Of a stretch of 64,000 nt of DNA, positions 56,701-64,000 are shown piece after piece (position 1 is the stretch's first letter; each line of letters starts with the position of its first letter). Below the pieces are notes generated by a model, which was not told where the DNA came from, did no database searches, and was given only the letters and a program-made list of their open reading frames with translations. This DNA comes from Hyposmocoma kahamanoa (taxonomy: Eukaryota; Arthropoda; Insecta; Lepidoptera; Cosmopterigidae), in the NCBI RefSeq assembly GCF_003589595.1, contig NW_020654133.1:895691-959690 (forward strand), written 5' to 3'. A program made the position numbers and the translations under genes.

Positions 56701-59700
56701 AAAACAAACTACTTCGAAATTTAGTAAGAAAACTGCTGTAATAGTATTTTACTTTTTTATATCAACTTACGTAAACAGAACACGTACAGGTAGTATACGA
56801 TATACATTTTTGAAATGGTTTTAATTTCGTTTGTAAAAGAGCAAATTTTGAAACAAAGCCAGGGCGTCTCGCCGCTCGACTTAACGCAAAAAGAACCGTA
56901 TCGGTACGGGAGAAGTTTGAATCGGGACCGAGGTAGCATCGACGACAACGCGAAGTGGCCTATTAAACGAATTAGGGCACTAAGCCATCTCGTACGAGGG
57001 TCAAATTCAAATTCAAAATAATCTTTATTTCATAGGTAAGCATTATTACACTTGAAATCGTCACAATGGTTAAACTCTACCGCTCATTCGTAAGGCAGAT
57101 TTCCCTGAGAAGAATGAGCAAGAAACTCTAGGGGTTGCTCTTTGTAAATAACATTTACAATTATTTTTTTTATTTGAAACATCAGAGATCGAGACTACCT
57201 CCATGAGCTAAACGGGTTACTACCACGGATTTTTGTCATCCAAGTACGCAGAAGTTGTATAATAAATAACCTTTAGTATAAAGTTTTTGTTTCACTATAG
57301 TTTTAAACCTCGTGAAAGGCAAATTTTGTATATCAACCGGAATCTTGTTATAGAAGCGTATACATTGCCCCTTAAATGATTTTTTGACTTTGTGAAGACG
57401 ACTATCAAGAAAAGCTAGTTTATTTCTATTCCTCGTATTAATGTTATGTCTGTCACTATTTTTCATAAATAAATTACTATTCCTTTTAACATAAATTACA
57501 ATTTCATAAATGTACTGTGAGGCTAGTGTAAGAATGTCAATTTCCTTAAGCTTATCTCTCAAAGATACTTTGGGGCCCAGATTGTAAATTGCCCTAACTG
57601 CACGTTTCTGCAGGACAAAGATTCTATTCATATCGACGGCATTTACCCAAAGCAAAATGCCGTATGTCATTACAGTGTGAAAGTAGCTGAAGTAAACCAA
57701 TCTAGCGGTTTCGACGTCTGAAAGTTTCCTTATTTTTTTAATCGCGTACACTGCAGAGCCGAGCCGTTTTGATAACTTACTTATATGGGGACCCCATTGC
57801 AATTTAGCATCTAACGTTATACCTAGAAATACAACTGTATCCACAAGATTCAATTTTTCGTTTCTAAGTACAATGTTTGTAACCGTCTCTGTAACATTGG
57901 GTGATGTAAATTTCACACAATTTGTTTTTTTCTCATTAAGAAGTAGGTTATTAACAGCAAACCAATCAACTACTTTAGATATAGCATTGTTCACATCGTC
58001 GTAGGAACATTGGTGCCTTTTAACTTTAAATAATAAGGAAGTATCATCAGCAAACAATACTATCTCATGTTTTACACCCTCCATAAGGCTAGGTAAGTCA
58101 TTAATATAAACTAAAAACAAAAATGGGCCTAGAATTGAACCTTGAGGGACACTCATGCTAATTGCAGATCCTGACGATCTCGTACCGTTAACATCGACCC
58201 TCTGTACCCTACCACGCAAATACGTTTTAAGAAGGTCGAGATCACGTCCCGTCACACCATAATGGCGAAGTTTCCTGACCAGTGTATCATGGTGCACACA
58301 ATCAAAAGCTTTGAAAAGGTCACAGAATACATCAATAGCATCATGTGAGACTTCCCATGCATCAAATATATAATTAATCAACTTGACATCAGCGTCGGTT
58401 GTAGAGCGGCCCCGAGTGAAACCAAATTGTTTAGGAGACTTTTAAGTTATTATTACTATAAAAATGTGCATGTGATTTAGAATATTTTTTTTAATATTTT
58501 ACTGAGAGTTGGTAGTATTGATATAGGTCTGAAATTGGTGGGGTCAGAAATACTACCAGGTTTGAAAAGTGGAATAATTTTACTTTGCTTCATGAGGTCA
58601 GGAAAGACACCATCATCAACACATTTATTAAAGACTCAGGCCAAGTAAGGCGCAATACAATCAATTATAGAACTAATTACTCTGACTGAAAGACCATCAA
58701 GATCAGCAGTATTCTTTATGTTTATAGACTTAAAGGCTTTAACAATATCGTTTGGAAATACATGACGGAACCTTAAATTAGTGATACTAACTGCATTGTT
58801 TTCTTTTAGTAAGGATTCAGCGGCGGTGGGAGATGAATTTAACGACTTAGTAGTCAAAATTGGAATTGAAAATTTTCAAAATGCTCGCGGCCTGTGCAGG
58901 TTCGCGTGCGCGCTGTGCGGCAAGAAGTTCGCGAAGGCGCGGCGCCTGCAGGAGCACCACCTGGCCGTGCACCTCAAGGCCACGCCCGAGCGCTGCCGCG
59001 AGCCCGGCTGCGCCTTCGTGAGTGCGGGGCTGGTCGGAGGCGGGGCCTGCCACCCCTCCCCCACCCCCTGAGCCGTCGCTTTGCAGGCCTGCGCGTCGCG
59101 GCCCGTGCTGCGCACGCACGTGCGCATGGTGCACCGCGACGCGCGCGCGTGCCGCAACCACGTGTGCCACGCCTGCGGGAAGGCCTACACGGTGAGCCCG
59201 CCGCTGACACCGGACGCCGAGAGCCTTGCTCGGGAATTAGGGGTGCTCGAAGACGGCTTTGCTTCTCTTGTGCGCGTCCGAGCGGCCAACGCCAAACTTG
59301 ATTCAGTAACGAACGTCAGTGGGTTGGCCTATTCGCTCCTCGTTGTCGATCAGTCCCGCGCGACCCGCCTGCTGACAACTAATTAGTTCGAAAGTTCGAA
59401 AGATGTCCCAGCTTAAAACTGACTTTTTATTGCCACGCGGCAAGTTCACAGGGAGCGGCCGCGCTTACTTGTTTACTTTACAACTAACTCTCACACAAAA
59501 AACCCACCATTTATGAAATTTTAACCGCCAAGTTCACTCCTTATTTTCATACACCAACCCTGCCAACGACCACCATGCCGTAGGACCACGTGACTGGTTA
59601 GACTGAACAGATTCAAACTGCTCATGCTGCGCAACCCCTTCTGCGGCCTCACCCAGTTTTAATTGTCAAACGCCGTAACATTTGTAAATAAAAAAAACCA

Positions 59701-62049
59701 CCGTTAAACCATTCCTCTAATAATTAATAAACAATACGTAATAACATTAGCTAAAATTAACTGACCTCTTTTGCAAGCACAACACGTAAACAACAAATCA
59801 AACTCCGTTACACCACGTTTGCAGTGACAACCAACTCCGTCATTTTTTTTCATGACACTAAATGACAGGACGAACAAGTCGTGGGCCTGGTGGTAAGTGT
59901 CACGTCTGTCCATAACAGCTGCAGTATGACTCGGAGCTTTAAATCACAAAGACCTGAGAAGCACTTCCGCTGCACCCATCACCCTGAAACATAGGTTAAC
60001 AGGTCCAATGTGCCTATAATTTCACCAAGTTTCCAAGCCAAAACTCAGTGATACTCACATTACTGCTTGGCGGCAGAAATAGGTAAGGTGGCAGTACTAC
60101 CCTGGAGAAACTCTTCCACAAGACGCTCTACTGCTACTTAAGTTTCTGAGAAAACATTTTTTTTTAAATTGAGTAATTTTCGTATGTTTTTTACGCAAAA
60201 TCATAAAACCGTAAGCGTTTGCGCACTCCATCCGACTCGTATTCGTCCTGAATTCGAGACTATACAAATCTAGAAAACTCGGCCCATTTCGGATGTCGCT
60301 TGTGCTAAGTTCGATTCAAATCCGAGAAAATACGAATATCGCTTGTACACTTCGAGATAAACCGATCCCTGTGACATTTCGGACCGTCATTTATCGGATC
60401 CGGAACGGATACGAATCGGACGTAGTCCGCAAACGCTCTTATACACAGACCAAAGTCCTTCCGTAAAACCTTAACAGACCAAGAAGACGCTGGAGGGGCA
60501 CCTGCGCAGCCACACGGGCGAGCGGCCGCTGCGCTGCACCGCCTGCCCCGCCACCTTCCGCTACGAGGCCGCGCTCTACAACCACAACAAGCTGGTGCAC
60601 CTGAAGCCCAAGGTCAATGCCTCTGCGACGGCACTCGGTCGTTCAAATATATCGTACAGAGTACATAACTACTTGTTCGCTATGGGACAAATTCTGGATT
60701 CGACAGATTCGTGATTCGGAGATTGGGCAGATTCTTTGATTCGACAGATTAGCTATACAGCAGAAAAACTACAGTTGTGCACAAATACCTGAATTTTAAA
60801 GACTACAGGTGTTCACAAAATATCTGAATTTAAAAAACTACAGGTGTGCACAAAATATCTGAATTTAGAAAACTACTGTTGTGCACAAAATATCTGAATT
60901 TGGAAAACTACAGTTGTCCACAAAATACCTGAATTTTAAAAACTACAGGTGTACGAGCTGCTTGCCTCGTACAGTAATATGTCAGAATATGTCAGGTGAT
61001 ATCAGCGAGATGATGCAGGGAGATGTCAAAGATGCTGTAGAAATAATACTCGACCAATACCACGGAGTAACTTTATTGTACTGAAAATTATAGTTTTTAC
61101 ATTTTGCACGTGCACAATGTAGGGAGCGACGTTGCAGTTTTTACATTTTGCACGTGCACAATGTAGGGTGCGACGTTGCATATTGTCAGTTGCACAATAA
61201 TGTACGTTGACCAGTACAACAGGTGTTCACAAAATATCTGAATTTAAAAAAACTGCATGTGTGCACAAAATATTTGAATTTTAAAAACTACAGTTGTGCA
61301 CAAAATATCTGAATTATAAAAAACTACAAATGTGTACAAAATATCTGAACAGTAACGGGACAAATCTATCACGCAATCTATAGAAATACATATTTACAAA
61401 ATTGCAGTAACAAGTAGTACAAAAGATAGGAAAAGAATCTAAAGTCAAACACAAACATCACAAACTTATTACATTATTAAACAATATTTCAAGGAGGTAC
61501 AATTGGTATTAGTATTATTATATGGACGCTAGTAACATATCTGCTTTTTTTCCCACAGTGCAAAAGATGCAAACCATATGAAAACTGACCGTTACAATCA
61601 TTGACTTACAATTATATGGACGTCGGGTCCGCGCTAAAAAGTGTCCGCACTTGTAAGGCGCTAAAATCGTATACAGAGCGCCAAACTCCGCTTTAGTCTT
61701 CATTTGTTCTACTGACAGCGCGATACTGCGATGACATTACAATTTAAATTTCGAATAGGTTGACTTGGGACATTTTTTTCGTGGTTTTTGTATTAGACCC
61801 GTCGTCCATTTATTTGTAAGTCAATGGTTACAATGGAAAGTTTCCTTCCAACAGACCGGCCGGAACCGCTCCTCCGCGACGACCGTGACCCAGCCCGCAC
61901 CTGCAGAGGTGCAAAGTACGCCAACCTCCACATCCCAACCTGCACCTTGTTCTTCATCTGCACCTGCGCAGGTGCAACCGACACCACCCGCGCCGGCCTG
62001 GCAGATAACTTTGAATGTTCCGCACACGAATCAAATGGACGTCAGCTGA
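44771..62049 (+). CDS. 15-exon ZAD C2H2 zinc-finger gene
   Basis: Exons: 44771-44899, 47230-47343, 51300-51734, 52100-52253, 52322-52470, 53882-54010, 54875-54963, 55050-55172, 55247-55354, 55872-55992, 56329-56411, 58900-59017, 59087-59191, 60478-60612, 61855-62049. All are GT-AG and in phase (728 residues). The N-terminus is a ZAD, an insect zinc-binding dimerisation domain: Cys pairs CEGC (residues 14-17) and CWEC (53-56), then a helix (KFKSQVKRAHELL). Exons 3-5 are an acidic, then basic linker (VRFDDDDDEDKDLK; GRRRRKTKAEYNDSDDE). Eleven fingers follow, about residues 345-660, many split by introns whose joining restores C-x2-C-x12-H. Exon 15 is a Pro/Thr/Ala/Gln-rich tail ending MDVS. It is probably a nuclear DNA-binding factor. 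ZAD proteins are often fast-evolving, so no orthologue is named. Exon 7's acceptor (54874) was chosen because it alone keeps phase. Confidence 0.88.
45227..46820. repeat. Intron 1 copy of a duplicated block
   Basis: Two separated stretches, 45227-45680 and 46583-46820, match 49530-49850 and 50575-50850 in the same order and orientation. Shared marks: AAAGGACATGTTATGTTGAC, GACAGTGAGAACAATTA, TTGATCTACTTTAATTAAA, ACTTATCGATAGATTATGG. Confidence 0.75.
46105..46285. repeat. Palindromic repeat, ACGCGATTTAAATCCGG family
   Basis: One forward arm and one shortened reverse arm, as at 33925-34262, within the intron 1 duplicated block. It is absent from the intron 2 partner block, so it was probably inserted after the duplication. 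Confidence 0.65.
47500..47795. repeat. Abundant dispersed repeat
   Basis: Same family as 17355-17650, opposite orientation. Begins 157 bases after exon 2. Confidence 0.65.
47873..49209. mobile_element. hAT-type fold-back element with giant minisatellite
   Basis: The terminal repeats CAGTGTTGGGC (47873) and GCCCAACACTG (ending 49209) are exact inverse copies. The flanks CCCCAAAT (47865-47872 and 49210-49217) are an exact 8-base duplication. Inside, AT-rich blocks of CAATTGAAAT/TTAATTG repeats (47883-48060 and 49015-49195) surround a GC-rich array. From about 48065 to 48450 the array is written GTTGGGGGCCCCGG-like, and from about 48455 to 48990 in the inverse sense (CCCCCAACTGGGGCC). The whole element is therefore one large fold-back structure of about 1.3 kb in intron 2. 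Long open frames here only reflect the repeat. Confidence 0.9.
49530..50850. repeat. Intron 2 copy of the duplicated block
   Basis: Partner of 45227-46820, with the same two stretches in the same order. The fold-back MITE at 50150-50320 lies between them and is absent from the intron 1 copy. Confidence 0.75.
50150..50320. mobile_element. Fold-back MITE, GGGTCGTATTC family, copy 1
   Basis: AGGGTCGTATTCTAGAACTC at the left and its near-complement at the right (AGAGTTCAAGAATACGACTC). Internal ACTCAATGCTCAAGT is repeated inverted. Other copies: 55541-55700 and 63015-63148. Confidence 0.8.
51820..52000 (+). mobile_element. tRNA-derived SINE, copy 4
   Basis: Plus-orientation copy in intron 3, box B GGTTCGATTCT at 51871. 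It fills half of the 365-base intron. Confidence 0.85.
52780..53045. repeat. Dispersed repeat shared with 10715 and 56695
   Basis: Marks: AAAACCGCTGTA, ATACGATATACATTTTTCAA and the TTTGTAAAAATTAAATTCTG region. Similar blocks lie at 10715-10940 (inside the 13-bp-flanked element) and 56695-56945. Confidence 0.6.
53455..53695. repeat. Abundant dispersed repeat
   Basis: Same family as 17355-17650, opposite orientation, in intron 5. Confidence 0.65.
54165..54352 (+). mobile_element. tRNA-derived SINE, copy 5
   Basis: Plus-orientation copy in intron 6, box B GGTTTGATTCC (one change from the others). A decayed sixth copy is at 56080-56245 in intron 10. Confidence 0.85.
55461..55855. mobile_element. 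MITE with nested fold-back MITE
   Basis: An ACCGACTTC-family MITE (marks: CCCCTAGTTTGCCACCC and TCGCGTAACATACATAC) is split at 55541-55700 by a GGGTCGTATTC fold-back MITE. The two host halves resume exactly at CCACCC / TTAGAGGTGG. Both are in intron 9, ending just before exon 10. Confidence 0.8.
57004..58858 (-). mobile_element. 5'-truncated LINE in intron 11
   Basis: The minus strand encodes a CR1/Jockey-like reverse transcriptase. After a broken N-terminal part (58636-58857 and 58385-58440), a 381-codon frame at 58381-57236 holds FCDLFKAFDCVHHDTL, VPQGSILGPFLFLVYINDLP and the catalytic FADDTSLLF, then the C-terminal LVYFSYFHTVMTYGILLW. The 3' region has the GAGCAAGAAACT-like UTR and ends in a TTCAAATTCAAAATAA tail at 57004. 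It is largely intact from the RT core on but has stops upstream. The gene's exon 12 starts about 40 bases beyond its truncated end. Confidence 0.88.
59855..60130. repeat. Abundant dispersed repeat
   Basis: Same family and orientation as 17355-17650, in intron 13. Confidence 0.65.
60760..60960. repeat. Minisatellite, about 37-base unit
   Basis: Five imperfect units of GTGCACAAAATATCTGAATT followed by an AAAACTACAG spacer. Four more units lie at 61220-61355, separated by a 45-base duplication (61093-61180, mark CATTTTGCACGTGCACAATG). All are in intron 14. Confidence 0.8.
61603..61825. repeat. Dispersed unit shared with 8957
   Basis: Nearly identical to 8957-9183 (marks: TTATATGGACGTCGGGT, AAAAAGTGTCCGCACTTG, TTCGAATAGGTTGACTTGGG). 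It ends 30 bases before exon 15, so it supplies the intron's branch-point region. Confidence 0.85.
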
Positions 62050-62348
62050 TTGATCGATAACGTAGCTCAGAACCTTAGCACTCTGACTATTAAGTTACAC
62101 GAAAAAATAGAAACAAACTAAGACATTCCGGTTTTGGTCCCCGGTACAACCGAGATACTAGAGTCGAGTACCCCGTTAGAATTCGACAAAGTCCGATATA
62201 GGCTAAGATTCGTCTAGTTCACAGATAATTAGACGTAAATAGAAACATTTTGAAATACATATACTAGTTTACCAGTATCAATGTACAATTTACATAATAA
62301 TATATACAATATCATTCTAAGTTAAGAGATTTGAGCTTTTATTGTAAT

Positions 62349-62354
62349 AATAAA
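62349..62354 (+). promoter_or_regulatory. Candidate poly(A) signal
   Basis: AATAAA about 300 bases after the stop of the ZAD zinc-finger gene, followed by a GT-rich stretch (TGTACACAGTGTGTTTTATT). This would give a short 3' untranslated region. Confidence 0.5.
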
Positions 62355-62359
62355 TGATT

Positions 62360-63014
62360 GATATGTACACAGTGTGTTTTATTTTGTAACCCAAGGAAAG
62401 CTTTTTTGGAATCCTAATTGCATTATCTACGTGCGCAACACTTGAGCCGTTCCTCAAACAACACACGAAATTTGAAATTAACAAGAATAGCTGGGCGGCA
62501 CGAGACGGGCAGAGTTGGCGTGCTCAAGGAGAGGCTTATGTCCAGCAGTGGATGCGTGTAAGCTGATGATGATAAAAATACAATTTTACAGGTCGTGACA
62601 AAGCCCAAATCTTGAATTTATCTCTGTGACCTGAAATAATTGAAATCCAAGTTCATCATGTTCAGTCTATAAAAATTGTACATTTTGGCAAAGTGCAGAA
62701 CTGAAAAGAAGAAAAAGAAAGGCTGCTGCGCTTTAAAAAGCAATCACCGCCTAGTTTTTTTAATAATAAATAACCTATAATTTGACTGCAAAGACACGTA
62801 GCCAATGCTTCATACTTCTTAAGTACGTATGTGCCTGACTTGCGGGCAATGGCAATGTACTCACAATTTTTTTCCATCCTCTAAGCCTTAGTTTCCATAG
62901 TCTAAGCTCCAAGCACAATACATATATAATTTTTTATATCGTATGTATTCATTTTAACTTCAGATAAACGTAAGATCCAAACAAAAAACATAAACTTAAC
63001 AGCTCGACATTCAA
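62360..63014. other. Intergenic, RTE tail scrap
   Basis: Contains a small piece with CTTATGTCCAGCAGTGGA near 62537, the 3' tail of an RTE element. No gene seen. Confidence 0.45.
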
Positions 63015-63148
63015 AGGTCGTATTCCAGAACTGTACTCAATGCTCAAGTCAGGATTTGAGCAGACTTGAGTATGATTTCAAGCACTGGAAATACTACCCT
63101 AATGACAAGGACTTGAGTATTAAGTAGAGTTCTGGAATACGACCCTGA
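63015..63148. mobile_element. Fold-back MITE, GGGTCGTATTC family, copy 3
   Basis: Left GGTCGTATTCCAGAAC and right GTTCTGGAATACGACC are exact inverse copies. It lies about 130 bases upstream of the MTG2-like start, in the likely promoter. Confidence 0.8.
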
Positions 63149-63280
63149 GAGTTAATTCATTTATTTGTTTTGTTGTAGTTGATGTCCTCGTAGCCAATGC
63201 TCAATAAATTAAAAAAAAACAAGCAAAAACAAACAAACGTCACAAATACAAAACAAGATAAAACAACCTTAAAAGTTCAC

Positions 63281-63568
63281 ATGAAAATCGCGAGAATGCG
63301 TTTAAATATTTTAATAAATTCGTTTTTAAAGCCTCGAAGTAGGCAATTTATTAGATATATATCCGATGAATACACGCCAAAGGCGCTTAGAAGTTTAAAA
63401 GGGAAATCAACTAGGAATACAGTACAATATTATGTCGATTCGTGTAGAGTAAGGACAGTAGCAGGAAACGGTGGCGATGGCTGCATTTCTTTTCTCAGTG
63501 TGTGGTGTAAGGACCATGCGGGGCCGGATGGAGGTGACGGGGGACACGGCGGGCATATTATTTTTCAG
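63281..63568 (+). CDS. MTG2: Mitochondrial Obg-type GTPase, first exon
   Basis: This exon encodes the start of an Obg-family GTPase: the basic N-terminal segment MKIARMRLNILINSFLKPR, a likely mitochondrial targeting sequence, then the glycine-rich Obg fold with CRVRTVAGNGGDGCISF and AGPDGGDGGHGGHIIFQ. It ends at CAG|GTTGTG in phase 0. The bacterial Obg protein and its mitochondrial relatives (MTG2/GTPBP5) act in large ribosomal subunit assembly. The GTPase domain must lie beyond the window. The frame is open further upstream to 63197, but 63281 starts the more typical targeting peptide; 63296 is also possible. The extended insert SVWCKDHAGP instead of the bacterial RREK loop is normal variation. 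Confidence 0.88.
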
Positions 63569-63832
63569 GTTGTGTTTCGCTTTCATGATTTAGTCGTATC
63601 GAATGATAGAATAATCTGGTCGATTACATACCCTTGATATTTTATAACCTGGTATCGCATTCAGTAATATAGCTTCTGTACGTTCACCTTAGAATAATAA
63701 CGCATAGAAACCTAGCCCGCACACGCTAAGTGAGGCAAGTTAGAGGGTTCCAAACGCGTCCCAGGAGCGCGCGGGCTGTTAGTGCTCAAGGTCATATTGC
63801 ACCGCGAACAGCTCCAACATTTTTTGCTAAAA

Positions 63833-63909
63833 ATGACGAAATGTGCGGTAAATGGGTGTAAAAATACAACAGACAAACAAAATAGACACTAACATCGCAT
63901 TCCACAAGT
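63833..63909 (+). pseudogene. THAP-domain start with frameshift
   Basis: The ATG at 63833 begins TKCAVNGCKNTT, the C-x4-C start of a THAP zinc finger. The frame then stops at TAA. One frame over it continues DTNIAFHK before a donor-like GTAAGT at 63909, matching the 'F-H-x-F-P' part of THAP. A one- or two-base change separates the two halves. It lies inside what would be intron 1 of the MTG2-like gene. THAP domains occur in P-element transposases and in genes derived from them, so this is probably a mobile-element relic. Confidence 0.5.
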
Positions 63910-64000
63910 AAGTAATGCGTTTCAACTCATATTTTTATGTAAATATTCACTAAAACAGAAAAATAATTTCGCGGCAACAAGATACGAAAGTGTTGCAAAG

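Noticed and set aside
58847..59301. Overlapping open frames around exons 12 and 13 on both strands
   Set aside because: Same cause. The finger-encoding plus frame with short introns explains the region.
61765..61854. Upstream extension of the last zinc-finger gene exon
   Set aside because: The open frame runs into the dispersed unit shared with 8957. The acceptor CCAACAG at 61854 gives the correct phase.

Overview
This is eukaryotic genomic DNA, most likely from a moth or butterfly. The evidence is AT-rich non-coding DNA, short GT-AG introns, a ZAD-type zinc-finger gene (a family expanded in insects), and a dense load of LINE, RTE, tRNA-derived SINE and MITE copies of kinds common in Lepidoptera. 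The species cannot be told from the sequence. There are no operons and no bacterial features.

Left part (1-19.6 kb). This is repeat-rich, with relics of several non-LTR retrotransposons (604-900, 1466-2005, 3070-4122, 7485-8185, 16190-16410). One unrecognised host gene lies on the minus strand. Its large exon is 13212-14918 (about 570 codons, Asn- and Lys-rich), it is spliced to 11921 downward, and it can be linked in phase to exon-like segments at 7209-7382 and 408-508.

19.7-22.8 kb. A 1.86 kb hAT-type element with an 8-bp target duplication sits about 100 bp upstream of a complete three-exon gene for RNase H2 subunit C. The element carries a copy of the last part of that gene's second intron.

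24.8-62.0 kb. Two large C2H2 zinc-finger genes are arranged head to head, with start codons about 970 bp apart. The minus-strand gene (43799 down to 24833) can be assembled into 15 exons. All splice phases agree, giving 1359 codons, 13 tandem fingers, an acidic low-complexity middle and three C-terminal fingers. The plus-strand gene (44771-62049) can be assembled into 15 exons, 728 codons, with an N-terminal ZAD, an acidic linker, 11 fingers and a Pro/Thr/Ala-rich tail. Both are probably DNA-binding nuclear regulators. Their introns are full of mobile elements, including a hAT-type element (47873-49209) whose interior is a giant inverted GC-rich minisatellite. The exons switch abruptly between AT-rich and almost purely G/C-ending codons.

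Right end (62-64 kb). The first coding exon of a mitochondrial Obg-type GTPase (MTG2/GTPBP5-like) starts at 63281 and runs out of the window. It is followed by a THAP-like zinc-finger start with a frameshift.

Limits: exons were joined by eye from splice signals, reading frame and zinc-finger spacing. No transcript or database search was available.
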